A stretch of DNA of 64,000 bases from Acephala macrosclerotiorum (lineage: Eukaryota > Ascomycota > Leotiomycetes > Helotiales > Mollisiaceae): contig MU119377.1 in assembly GCA_014904845.1 (NCBI GenBank), positions 1 through 64,000 on the forward strand, in the 5' to 3' direction. Below the pieces are notes generated by a model that was not told the DNA's origin, made no database searches, and was given only the letters and a program-made list of their open reading frames with translations. Of this stretch, positions 47,641 to 62,155 are shown in pieces (positions within the stretch are counted from its first letter, which is position 1; every line of letters begins with the position of its first letter). Position numbers and translations under genes: made by a program.

Positions 47641-50600
47641 ATTTTCTTTTCAAAAATTTTTGTAAATAGTTAATTTCGAGAGTAGTATTGATTACGTGTT
47701 TTCTAGTACATAAAAAGTTTTCGTTTATTATAGATTAATCAATAACTTTTTCTATTTCTATTTTGATTAATTGATTGATTGATTTACAAATTGCGAATTA
47801 CTTCGAATAAATTTAATTTATTGGTTAAAATGAATTGATTTACGATTAAGTTTTTTTATTTTGTATTTTATTGTTTTTTTATATTAGTAAAGCGACGTCG
47901 AGAAATGAATTGTTTTAATAAATTTCGTTGAAAATTGTTTATATGTAATTTGTGTATTTTATTTTTTATTATTATTAAAAGAAAATTCAAATTATTAGAA
48001 ATTGAAAATTGAAAATCAATTGACGAGAATTTTTTGTTTTAATTGTATTGTTCGAAATTAAATGATTTGATTACGAAATTGTGAAATTGTAAAGAAATAT
48101 TAATTTATAAGAATTACGTATTGAATTACTTGAGATAATTGATATTAAAGCGAATATAGAAAAGAAAAAAAGAAATTCGCGACGATTATTTACAGTAATT
48201 GATTTTATTTTTAGTGGAAATTGAAATATAAAAAAGAAAATTTTAATACGAAAAAGAAAAAAAATTGTAATATTAAAAAACGAAATTATTTTATTGTTTT
48301 ATGTTTTAATTTTAATTTTTTTGAGAATCGCAATTCGCGAATTGTTCGTGATCACTTTCAAATTAGAATAATAGAATCAAAATAAGTCTCGAATTTCAAA
48401 AAACAATACGAAAAAAATTGAAACAAAAGATTTCAATCGAGAGAAATCAATTAAAAAAGTATTTGTTTGAAAAATACATTTTATTAAAACGAATAAGTGA
48501 GTGAAATTTCGAGTAAAAATTGGAATAAAAGAAATCTTATGAGAAAACGATATAAATAGAAATCAATTTTTAAAACGAATTTTATTTGAAAATAATAATT
48601 CGAAAATTCGTATTTTTAAATTATTAAATTAATTTTTAATTTAAAGACTAAAATTAGTAAATTATTCGCGTTAAAATTTATTTTTTTCGATAGAAAATAT
48701 TTTTATTTTAATTATATTATCGATTTTTTTTAAAAAAAATTTTATAAACAATAAAAATAATTTTTTAAAAATGCAAAATTTTGAGAAATATATATTTGTA
48801 TTAAAACTATAAATACTTTTTTTTGAAGTTTTTAAAATATTTTAATTTAAAAAAAATAATATTACGATTTTTTTAAAATAATACGATAATATGTGTGAAA
48901 ATTATAAAATTATTTTAAAAATTAAAAAAATACGATTTTTGTAATATATTAATTCGATTTACAAAAAGTAAATTCGATTTATATTAAAATATAATACTGA
49001 AAACTATTTGAAAAAAGAGTTTTATAACGCTTTAAAAAAAGAATTTCGCGAATACGATTAAAAGTATTATTAAGTAAATATAAAGTTTTTATATAAAATT
49101 ATTGATTAATTTACGAGAAATTTTTTAACAATAAAAACGTATATAAATTTGTTTAATTGAGTATTTAAAAAATTGATCAAACGAAACAAATTAAATAAAT
49201 AATATTAAAAACGTGAATTTATAAAAAAAATTTCGATATATATTAAAAAACGAATTTTCAAAAAAATCGATTACAAATCGATAAAAATATCTATTTATAA
49301 TTACAATAAAATATACAAAAAAACGATTATTGTATATAAATATAAAAAAAAAAAGTAATAATACAATAAAATTAATAATTTAAAATATTCGAAAGTTCGA
49401 TAAAAATATTTGAATATTGTAATACAAAAAATAATTTTAAATACAATTAATAATTTATTATTTTTTGTTTTATTCGAATTATTCATAGAAAAAATTCAAT
49501 GAAAAATGTACATAATCGCTAAAAAAACTTATATCGAATTTCAATTTTCGATTTTACGTATTATTTAGATTTAAAAAACTCGATAAATATTTGTATTAAA
49601 ATTTTTAATTCAAATAAACGATTTTATTAAAAAATTAAAAATTTTTTTTTTTTTTTTGTATTATTTAACGATTTAAAAATCGCTTTAAATATTAATACTA
49701 TAAAAATATCTCAAAAATTAAACAACGTTATAATTTCTATAAATTAGAATTAAAATTAATTTATTTTTTCACGAGAATATAAACGAAAAAAAAGTTTTAA
49801 TCGAAAACGAGAAAAATATAGTAATATGAAAAAAAACAAACATAAAGTTTTATACAGTTTAATGTCAATTAAACTTTCGTAAAATATACTATCGATTGTT
49901 CAAAAGAATATAATAAAAGTCAACGTTGCATATAACGATTAATAAAGCGAACGATATTATTTCGAGTATTTTAAATAAACAAAAAACGAAAAAATCGATT
50001 TTTTCGTTGATTATTTTTTTATGAACCGTTGTTTATTTATAGATGAATTAATTAATCGTGAATATTACTATTGAAAAAACGATTAATAGTATTATAGTTT
50101 TTAAAATCGTGATCGATTTTCGCGATCGTTTACGCTTAGAAATAATCGACGTTAGTATAATTAGATTATAAAACAAATAATTAAAAGATTTTTTGATTAC
50201 GATTTCGATAAACGCTTTAGAAATGCACAAAGAATCTAGGAATTTATTTAGTTTATTATTTAAAAAAAGAGTAAAATTAATACTAATAAAAAGTTTTTAA
50301 AAAAATCGAATTTATTATTATATATTTTTAATAATAATAATATTAAGATTCAAAGTTTTAATAAAGCGATTATTAATAAATTCTATGAAAAATTGCTAGT
50401 AAATATAATAATAGTAAATACGATAACGATAAGCAAATCGAGAAATAAAATTCAAAGTACACAAGAAAACTTTCAACGAAAAACAAAAATAAAAAAAAAG
50501 TATTCAAAGATCGAATTGTAATAACAAATTTTACAAAGCGCTTAAAACGAAAAACGAAAAAAAATAAACGTAAATCAATTGAAAATAAAATTTTAAAACA

Positions 50601-53600
50601 ATAATTCGACGTTAAAAATAATAATTCTATTAATAAAATTTTATTGCGAAAACTTTTTAAAAATATAGTATTATTTTTAAAAATTTAAAAAAAAATAAAA
50701 ATAATTATTAATATTTTAAAAATATCGAATTTTGTTATAATAATTACTAATTAATAGCGAAAAAATAATATTTATTATTTGATTTTAATAAATACTAAAA
50801 TCGCTATAGTAAAAAAAATACTAAAAATTGTTAATTTTATAAAACAATTTTTTTAAAATTTCTATAGAATATTTGAAAAAACGAGTCAATTTATTTTTGT
50901 TATTAAAAACTTTGTAATACTCGAAACTAATCTCGTAAAAATCGATTTTTTATTACTAATTAAAAGAAAACATATTATTATTACTTTTAAACTATATTTT
51001 AATTTGTTTGAATCAATTAATTCGAGCAAAAAATACGAAATACTAAATATTAAAACGAAATATTATATTATTTTTATATATATAATTCGAAATCTCGATA
51101 ATATTATTACAAACGTTGAAAATTTTTAATTGTTTATTATTATTAAATAAAATTTCAAATTTATTGAAATAGTAATTATAAAAATAGAAATTAAATATGA
51201 AATTGAATATAAAATTTTTTTTTTTTTTGTAAATAATATAAAAAAAATTTTTTTAAAACAATTATTCGTCGTTACAATAAAAATACAAATTAAATACAAA
51301 AATAATAATTCGTAAAATAGTGTATTTCGAAATTTTAAAAATTTCAATTTTATTTGTACGATTATAATTATTTTTTTTTTAAAAATTTATTTACATTAAA
51401 TTACTAGAAATTGCTATATTCGTATATATTCTCGAATTGAAAAAATATCGAAAAAAAAATACAATACGAGAAATTAAATACTAATATTATTAAAAAATAA
51501 TATAATACTAAAATTCGCAAACGATTTTTATATTCTAACGAATTTCTTTTTATTTTTAATTTTTTATTAAATACTTTTAATATTACTTTATATAAAACAA
51601 ATACAATTAAAATAAGTATTATTAATTTAAAAAAAAATACAAATAAAATAATATAAAAAGTGAAATTATTTTTTTCGATTTTTTATAAAACGTTTTTTTC
51701 TTTTAATAAAAAGAAAATAAACGAAATTTTAAATAAAAAATTTTTCAACGAAAAAACGAAAAAATATCTTTTTATAATAATATTATTATTTCTAAACGTG
51801 AATATTATAAAAAAATATTTGAAAAACGATACAAAATATTAATTATTTTATTTTACTAAAAAAAAACGAAATCGAAAAAAAAAACTCGAATAAAAAAAAT
51901 AGTTTTATTATTAAATAATTTCAATTTAAAATTATTCAATATAAATATTAATACGATATATAAACTCAAAATTCAAAAAAGTACAATTTATCGATTTAAT
52001 CGATAAAATTAAAATTTTTTTTAAAAAACAAAAAAATTGATTTAAACGATTTAAAGCGCGAAAAATACTTTAAAAATATATTAGAAAATATATAAAATAT
52101 TTATTATTACAAATTATTTCGATATTAAAAAAATTACAATTTATTTTTAAATAATTAATATTTTTATTTATCGAAAATTGATTATAAAAATTTGAAAAAA
52201 AAAATATTTAATAAAATAATATTTAATCGTAAAAAAACAATAATATTTAATTGAAAAAAAGTTTTTAAAATTTATAAAAATATTAATTCGTTTGTTTATA
52301 TCAAAATAATTCAATATATAATATAATAAAAAAAGAGTTTTTATTATTTTAAGATTTTATTTTCGATTATAATAAAAATATTTCAAAAATAATTCGATCG
52401 TAAAATACTCAAAAAAAGCGATAATTTTTATTGAAATTTATAGTTTTTAATCGCGAAAAAAATCGCTAAAATCTATCGATTAATTAATACGATTATAAAA
52501 ATAAATTCGATTACTTTAAAAAACGTTAATATACTTTTTTTTATAAATAAATTTTCTAAAAAATTTATTAAATATTTTTACGCTTTTTTAATAAATTTCT
52601 TTTCTAAATACGATTAGTTTATATTAAACGTTCGAAATAAAAATATGATTACTTTTATAACTCTATTAAAATTTCTACAAATAATAATATCGTTTTAAAA
52701 AATAATTAATTCTATAATTTATTTCGTTCGAATTATTATAATAATTTTAAAAAACGTATTTTTTAAAATCGCAATATTATTTTTGAATAATATAAAAATC
52801 AAAAGATTTTATACGAATTACAATAATAAATTAATATTTTTAAAAATTCGTCGATTCGTTTTTGAATATATTTAAAATTTGAATAAAATATTAAATCGAA
52901 TCGAGAGAATTTAAATTTGTATAGAGTTCAAATTACAATTTTGTTAAAATAGAATTATTATTGTTGGTTTCGTTTACAGTTTTAAAAGACGTTTTTTTAA
53001 AAGTATAAAAATTATTAAAATTTTAAAATAAATTAAATATAATAATATTTTTAAAATCAAAGTTTTTATTGGAATTTGTATTTATTATAAAATATAGATT
53101 TAATATTTTGATATTATTATTAAATTATTATATCGATTGATTAAAAAAAACGAATTTTTCGAATAGAGAAAAAAATAGAAAATCGTTATAATATTTTTAT
53201 AAAACAAATTTACGATAGTTTTAATATTTTATAAAATTTATTACGATTTTGTAAATAAGTAAAAAATAATTATTTTAAATATCGATACTAATTAATAAAA
53301 GTATAAAAAAATACTCGATTAGTATAATAACAAAAAACGAAAACGAGTAATTCGATACAAATTAAAATTTTAAAATATTATTAAATGAAATTATAATACG
53401 ATAAAAAGAAAATATTGAAAAATTTTAAAATATTTTCGCAAATTACAATTTTGATTATATAATATTTATTTTATTTTTAAAACGAATATCAATACGTTTG
53501 TCGTTTAATTAAATCGAATAATAATAGATTTTTTTAACGTTTTAATTACTCGTTGATTCGTTTAAATATAATTATTCGATTTCGAAATTAAATATATTAA

Positions 53601-55902
53601 AAAAAGTATTTATATTACTATAAACGAATTATTCAAAAAACCGCGAATAGAGAACGATTATTTAAAAAAAAAAACAAATATTAATAAATTTATTATAATC
53701 GAATTTAATTATATTAAAATAATTTTAATTTCGATTAAAAAACGCAAAACTAATTGAAAAATTGAAAATAAATCGTTTGTAATTAAAAGTAAATACGTAA
53801 AACGAAAATATTTATTTGAATTATTAAATTAAATTTAAAATTTTTTTTTAAACTCAATATTTTTAATTTTCAATTTTCGATATTAATCGCATTTTTCGTA
53901 TGCGTCGCATTAATCGCTTTTCTTAAAATCAATAAACTATTAAATAATAATAACGACAATAATACTATTTTTTTTTTTAATAATAATTATTCGAATTATT
54001 TTTAAAATATTGTTTAATATTTAACAATTTTAAAACAATTAAAATAGTTTTCAAAAATAGAATTTCGTAAATTAATTCGAGAATTTATCGATTATAGTAT
54101 TCGAAATAAAATACTATAAAAAAATTTTATTAAATTTTATTTATTTCGATTTGTTTTAAACGATTTAAAATAACGTATAATAATTATAATTAAATTATAT
54201 AATAAATTCGAATATACTAAAAAAAAAAATACTTATTATCGAATAATTAATCGATATTACTAAAAAAAATACTATAAAAACGTTCGAGATTTTGTAGTAA
54301 ATTATAATAATTATTAATATAAAAACAAAAAAAAATACGAGAAAACTTTATATTTCTAAAAAATAATTTTATTATTTTATTATATTGAAATAAATATAAT
54401 TAAATTTTTACAATATAAAATGTTCGATAATTTGATTATAATACGAAATGATTTTTTCGATTAAATTGAAATTAAATCAATAAAAAATTCGATTTTTAAA
54501 AAAATTATTAAATTTATTTACAATAATATTATTTGTAAATACAACGTTTTCGATTATATAAAATTGAATAAAGAATTTGAATTCAAAAGAATTGTTATCA
54601 AGAAATTGAATAAATTTAAAATCAAACGAATTATTATTTTTGTATATAATTCGAAAATAAATAAAATAATTAAACGAAAATATTAATTTATTATTATTAT
54701 ATTAATTATTTTGATAAAAAGAAATAAAAAAAGTTGATTAAAATACTTATTAATTATTTTTTTTGCGAATCGAACGACTATTTATTGATTAATTGAATAT
54801 ACGTTATTTTATATAGTTTATAGTAAAGAAATTATTTTATTTGTTGAGATTCGATTTTTTATTTGAAAAATTTTCGATTGAAATAAAATATATAATCGAG
54901 TAAAATTTCTTGAGTTGAGAATTAAATAAATTGAAATGCGAAACGAGAACATAGAAAAATCGAGACTAAAAAAAGAGTATAATTGTAAACAAAACCAAGT
55001 ATATTTCGACGCTTATTACTAAACACAAAAAAAATCAATTCGAGAAAAAAATTTCGTTTTAATATATGATATTAAATTTATTGATTAGAATATGTTTAAA
55101 AATATTAAATAATTATATAAATAATTAGATTCATATCGAGTTTATTAAACAAATCAATTGAAAAGAAATTATTTGCTTGAAAAAGTAAATAGAACAATAA
55201 TTCGAAAATTATATACTAAAAATCGCTTGAAAAAATTCGTTAAAAGAAATAAATATTAGAATTTTCTGAACAATAATAAGAATGAAAATATTGTTGAATT
55301 TGTTGATTTCAACGATAATAAAAATACAAATATAAAAAAAAAGACGATTAAAGAATTTCGTAACAAATAAAATATTCAAGAAATTGAAAAAAAAATTGAA
55401 ATTGTAATTCGTATTTTTAAATTCAATAAAATCGAAAAAAACAAATACATACAATTTTTTGAAAATTGAATAAATAAAAAGAACTCATTAAACTTCGAAA
55501 TAATAGCGATTTTTTAATCGAAAAAATTTTTTTTTTTTTTTTTCTATTTACAATAATTTTATTTTTTTATCGATTTTTTTTAGAATATTTTTATTTATTT
55601 TAACAAATTCTATTTACGCTTTGAAAATTTCACTTTTTTTTTATTATAATCGAAACGATTTTATTATATAAAAAAACGAAATTATATTATTTTTTTTTTC
55701 TTTAGAAAATTTTAAAAAATTCTAATCTTTAAAATCTACAAAAAACATTTCTTAATATATTTGAATATTTTTAAATATATTTCGATATATTTAAATATAT
55801 TTTGATTACATTTAATTATATTTAAACTATATAAACGTTTATTAATACAATATTTACTATAATTTATAAAAAAACTTTTTTCAATTTTTTTTTTTTTTTT
55901 TT

Positions 55903-55912
55903 NNNNNNNNNN
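55903..55912. other. Assembly gap (10 N)
   Basis: Ten N follow a poly-T run. The arbitrary size suggests a scaffolding gap. Confidence 0.95.
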
Positions 55913-56185
55913 TAAAATATTTTAATTACAATTTTTTAATTTTATATTAATTTAAAAATTACAATTTTTTTTTAGTATTATTTATTTCTTTTTTCATTTT
56001 TTTAAAATTCTAATTTGTATTACTTTATATACAAACAATTTTTTTTTTTTTTTTTTAAAATATTTTAATTACAATTTTTTAATTTTATATTAATTTAAAA
56101 ATTACAATTTTTTTTTAGTATTATTTATTTCTTTTTTCATTTTTTTAAAATTCTAATTTGTATTACTTTATATACAAACAATTTT
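55913..56185. repeat. Perfect 130-bp tandem duplication beside the gap
   Basis: 55913-56042 and 56056-56185 are identical, separated by poly-T. Because the first copy starts right at the gap and after a poly-T like the one between the copies, this is probably an unmerged contig overlap rather than biology. Confidence 0.85.
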
Positions 56186-58019
56186 ATTAATCGAATATAT
56201 TTTATTTATTTAAATATTTTGCGACGATTTTTTTTAAAAATTTATATACATTTTTTCTATAAAAACGATTTATAAGTATTTGTTTTTTTTTATTCTTTTT
56301 TTTTTAAAATTTATTTAATATATTTTATAAAAAATCAATATAAAATTGTTTATTTAAAATTTTTAAAATTTTTTATTCGAAATTAGTATTATAATATTTC
56401 AATTATATATATCGATATATTTTAAAGAACTTTTTTCGTAAAAACAAATAAATTTTACAACTTTCAATTATTCAAAATACAAAAATATTTATTTACTTTT
56501 TTTATGTAATTTTTTTATAAGTATAAAAACTTATAACTTTTTTCGATTTCATTAGTAAATTTCTTCTTTTCAAATTTATACGTTTTCTATTTTTAAAATT
56601 CGATTAATTTATTATATTGTTTTTTTACGTGCAAATTTTACAATTTTAGTTTTTATTTTCGAAATTTTTACAATATTACTATTATATCTCAAAAAAATAT
56701 TTTATTAAATTTCGAAAATACAAATCTCACATACAAAAAACAAAACGAAAATAATTATAATACGTTTTTACAAATTGTATAATGCAATTTCAATAATTTA
56801 TAAGAAATTATTAATAAATTATTATTTAAAAAAAAATAATTGCAATTAATAATATTAATAATAAATTTATAAAAACTAAAAATGTAATAAAAAATTTTTT
56901 AATTAAATAAAAAGAAAAAATTGAAAATAGTATTATTTTAAAATTTCTAAAAAAATCTTAAAACAATACATAATTTTAAATAAAAACTTTCTCTTTAAAA
57001 TAAACAAAATTGAAAAATCGCGTATCGCGTTTTAATAAATTCGATTTAATTTGATTAAAACTTTTAATAGTATATTTAAACACTACAATTAAAAAACTTT
57101 TTTTCGAGTTCAAATATTTCGACAATTTATTGAAAGTTTTATTAATAGATTTTACAATAAATATATATACTAAAAACTCAAACAAATATTCCATATAAAG
57201 CGTTTTGTATTTCGCGAAATTATTAGAATTATTAATATAATTATTATCGAAAAAAACAAAATTTATAGTACATTATTTATAAAAATACTTTTTCGATTTA
57301 TCGATTACAAAAAAACGTTAATATATTTAAAAAATACGAACAATAATCTAATAATTACAAATTTAAATAAAATAAACTTAAAAAAATTGCGTTTTATTTT
57401 CTATTTTTACGAACTTTTAATAATTAAAAAATATATTAAAAAACTTTTCTCGATCTTTGCAAATAAATCTAGAAAATAACTAGTCGTTACTATTAGTAAT
57501 ATAAACATTTAAAGTACTAAATCTCAAAAAACTACTAATATTAATACTTTATTTTTTTAAACAATTTCATTAATTGACAATAACGACAACGACAACAATA
57601 ACGACAATAACAATATTACTATTATTAACTTTTTCGTGTAAAATTTTTTGCTTCTTTAAAGTCTTTAAATTTCTCGAGTTTTTCAATTCGCTCTTTTTTT
57701 TACTTCAATTTCTACGCCAATCAAACTCAAAAAATCTATTATCAATAATAAAAAATACTACAATATATTTATATTTACATCAAAAAAACATAAAACTATT
57801 ATTATTTTATTACAATTTAATATTACTTTATCTCAATCAATTCGCGAATCTCAATCAAATAATATATACTCGATAATTGATTATACGTACAATATAAACA
57901 ATACTTAAAAATCAAATGTTACTTTTTTTAATATTTTAAATTTTATTAATCGCATTAAAATTTTAAATACTATTTATAATATTTACAAATATTCGTTTAT
58001 TGAGCAATTTTATCGAGTT

Positions 58020-59880
58020 TATTATATAACGCTTTATAAAAATCTCGATTTGTATTTTGAAAACAACAAAAAATAAATTGAAATTATAAAAATACGATTA
58101 TTTAAAATTTATAAATTGTATATTGAAAATTTTTTTTTTTAATTCGCTTAAATTAATTTTAATACTTGTTTTTAATTTATAAATATTTTTACTATTTTTT
58201 AATATAAACAAAAAACGCTAACAAAAAATCGATTTCAATTTTCGCGAGTTTTTATCGTTTTTACGTTTGTTTTTTCAATTAAATCGTTTATTAATTTGAA
58301 AATTGTAATAATTTTTATTTTGTAAGATTTTTTCAAATAAATGAAAAAAAAAAATATTTTATTATTTTTTTTTTAAAGAAATTAATATATTGAAATTTTA
58401 TTATTAATGAATTTTTTTTAGTGAATTTTTTTTTCTATACAATGTGTACTTTTTTTTTATTGTTTAATTTTTGTAAATAGATTTTAAATTGTAATTATTA
58501 TTTTATCGATTTTCTAAGAATTATTTTCTTTATTTTATTGTTTTTTTTCAAATTATTAAATTTTATTAAAACGATAAAATTGATCAATTTTTCTATGAAA
58601 AAAAAATGAATATATTTTAAGATTTAAACTTATTATACGTTAAATTTTTTTTTTTTGATAAATTTCAAATAATTTATTTGCGATTCAACGATTATAAAAA
58701 AACGATAAATTGATTATTTTAATTTTTTAAAAGAATTATTTAAATAAATCTTTTTTTTAATACTAAAAATCGAATTTTAATTAGAGATTTTTTGAAATAA
58801 ACTCAATCAAATATTATAAAAAAAGAATCTCAAAAATTGAAATTATATATTTACAAAATAAAAACTTTTATCAATCGAAAATACATTGAAAATTTTAAAA
58901 ACTTTAATCTTTTTACTTTATTTCTCGTGAGTTTAATATTTATTAATACTAACAAAAAAATTATCGATAATACTATTTACGAAAAACTCAAAAAAATTTA
59001 TAACAAACTTTAAACTTTTTTCAAAAATCGATTTCAAGAATTTTCTAACGACAAATTTTTTCTCGATAATATTTAATTTAAAAAAATCGATACAATTTTC
59101 AATATAATTCACTACGCGAAATCTTTAAATTACTTTATTATTCGATATAAAATTTTCTAATAATTAAATTATTAAAACTCGTTTAATAATAAATATTTAT
59201 ATACTTATTAATAAAAATAAACTATAATTCAAATCAAATTAATTTTTCAATATTTTAAAATAAAAAAAATAGAAATATTTTTTAATAATAAATTTTTCTT
59301 TAAATACAAAACTAAAAAATTAATAGCGTTTATAGAAAATAATTAAAAATATTTAATTATTTCTAATAATAAATCTAAATTTAAAATTCGTTTACTTTTT
59401 TTCTTTTTACTAAATTCTAAAAAGAAAAAAAAACAAACTGTAAAAAAGTTTAATACTAATAAAAATATTGAGAAAACTACTAGATTCTTAGAAAAAAATA
59501 ATAATAATTTAAAAAATTTCAAACTTTGAATTCTTTGTTTAAAGCGAGTCTTTTTTCTTTTTTTAACTCTTTTTTTCGAGACTCGAAACGAGCTCGTTAT
59601 ATAGAGAAACGATTGTAATAAACTATATATTTTCTTTTCAAAAATCCTTATAAATAGCTAATTTCGAAAGTAGTACTAATCACGTGTTTTCTAGTACATA
59701 AAGAGTTTTCGCTCACTATAAACTAATCAATAACTCTTTCTATTTCTACTTTGATTGATTGATTGATTAATTTACGAATTGCGAATTACTTCGAATAAAT
59801 CTAATCCACTGATTAAAACGAATTGATCTACAATTGAACTTTTTTGCTTTGTATTTTATTGTTTTTCTATAATAATTTTT
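58020..59880 (+). repeat. Repeat family 'AB', forward arm
   Basis: It aligns in reverse complement with 62155-64000 over its whole length, and units A (58480-59290) and B (59290-59880) also match 1-1610. The arms differ mainly by C/T and G/A substitutions, showing independent mutation of each copy. Confidence 0.75.
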
Positions 59881-62155
59881 ATAATATATTAATTCGATTT
59901 ATATTAAATATTATTAAATAAATATAAAATTATTAATTAATTTATAAAAAAAATTTTAATAATAAAAATATATATAAATTTATTTAATTATATATTTAAA
60001 TAATTAATTAAATAAAACAAATTAAATAAATAATATTAAAAATACAAATTTATAAAAAAAAATTTAATATATATTAAAAAACGAATTTTTAAAAAAATTA
60101 ATTTATAATTATAATAAAATATACGAAAAAACAATTATTATATAAAAATATAATATAATAATTATTATATAATAAAATTAATAATTTAAAATATTCGAAA
60201 ATTTAATAAAAATATTTAAATATTATAATATAAAAAATGATTTTAAACGTAATTAATAATTTTTTATTTTTTATTTTATTTAAATTATTTATAAAAATTT
60301 TTTAATAAAAAATATATATAATTATTAAAAAATTTATATCGAATTTTAAATTTTAATTTTACGTATTATTTAAATTTAAAAAATTCAATAAATATTTATA
60401 ATAAAACTTTTAATTCAAATAATTTAATTTTATTAAAAAATTAAAATTTTTTTTTTTATATATTATTTAATAATTTAAAAATCGGTTTAAATATTAATAT
60501 TATAAAAATATTTTGAAAATTAAATAATATTATAATTTTTATAAATTAAAATTAAAATTAAATTATATTTTTATAAAATATAAATAAAAAAAAATATAAT
60601 AATATAAAAAAAATCGCATATAAAATTTTATATAATTTAATATTAATTAAATCTTTATAAAATATATAATTAATCGTTTAAAAAAATATAATAAAAATTA
60701 ATATTATATATAATAATTAATAAAACGAATAATATTATTTTAAATAAATAAAAAAAAACGATTTTTATATTAATTATTTTTAATAAATTATTATTTATTT
60801 ATAAATAAAATATTAAAAAAACGATTAATAATATTATAATTTTTAAAATATTAATCGATTTTTATAATTATTTATATTTAAAAAAAAAATATTAATATAA
60901 TTATATTATAAAATAAATAATTAAAAAATTAAAAAATTTTAATTTTAATTTTAATTTTAAAAATATATTTTTAATAATAATAATATTAATATTTAAAATT
61001 TTAATAAAAAATATAAATAAAAAAAAATATTTAAAAATCGAATTATAATAATAAATTTTATAAAACGTTTAAAATAAAATATAAAATATTAAAATAATAA
61101 TTTAATATTAAAAATCAAAATTTTATTAATAAAATATTATTATAAAAACTTTTTAAAAATATAATATTATTTTTAAAAATTTAAAATAAATAAAAATTAT
61201 TAATTATTTATTATTATTAAATAAAATTTTAAATTCGTTAAAATAATAATTATAAAAATAAAATTTAAATATAAAATAAAATATAAATTTTTTTTTTTTT
61301 TTATAAATAATATAAAAATAATAATTTATAAAATAATATATTTTAAAATTTTAAAATTTTTAATTTTATTTATACGATTATAATTATTTTTTTTTTTAAA
61401 AATTTATTTGTATTATATTATTAAAAATTATTATATTTATATATATTTTTAAATTAAAAAAAAAAAATATAACGCGAAAAATTAAATAATAATATTATTA
61501 AAAAAATAATATAATATTAAAATTCGCGAATAATTTTTATATTTTATTTTTAATTTTTTATAATATATTTATAATATTATTTTATATAAAATAAATATTA
61601 TTAATTTTAAAAAAAAATATAAAAAAAATAATATAAAAAATAAAAATTTAAATAAAAAAACTTTTAATAAAAAAAAACGAAATTAAAAAAAATTTAAATA
61701 AAAAAAATAATTTTAATTTAAAATTATTTAATATAAATATTAAAATAATATATAAATTTAAATTGAAAAAAGTACAATTTATTAATTTAATTAATAAAAT
61801 TAAAATTTTTTTAAAAAATAAAAAAATTAATTTAAATAATTTAAAACGTAAAAAATATTTTAAAAATATATTAAAAAATATATAAAATATTAATTATTAT
61901 AAATCGTTGTAATATTAAAAAATTATAATTTATTTTTAAATAATTAATATTTTTATTTATTAAAAATTAATTATAAATATTTAATTATAATTTTTTTTTT
62001 AAAATTTATAAAAATATTAATTTATTTATTTATATTAAAATAATTCAATATATAATATAATAAAAAAAAATTATTTTTAATTATAATAAAAATATTTTAA
62101 AAATAATTCGATTATAAAATACTTAAAAAAAATTTATTAAAAATTATTAATATAA
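59880..62155. repeat. Heavily mutated, shortened copy of 48940-52500
   Basis: Matches include the start (aatatattaattcgattta) and the end near 62040-62130, which parallels 52290-52420. It has deletions and nearly complete loss of C and G. It forms the spacer between the two inverted arms. Confidence 0.65.

Larger units (their letters stand above)
47640..59880. repeat. Partly mutated large repeat element(s)
   Basis: About 12 kb with more residual C and G than the rest of the block, mostly CpG, with CC and GG almost absent. The 47640-47890 stretch (aaacgaatt / ttcgaataaa motifs, ending tttgtattttattg) recurs in the same orientation at 59635-59880, so the ends are direct repeats 12 kb apart. 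Short minus-strand ORFs (49301-49486, 50048-50230, 51126-51347, 55209-55454, 56976-57194) may be remains of a coding strand, but no motif can be named. A short acaacg-type microsatellite lies near 57580-57615. Confidence 0.55.

Noticed and set aside
49301..57876. Short ORFs of 60-100 codons in the AT block
   Set aside because: Low-complexity Phe/Ile/Tyr/Leu/Lys proteins expected from AT-only sequence; no motifs or consistent frames.
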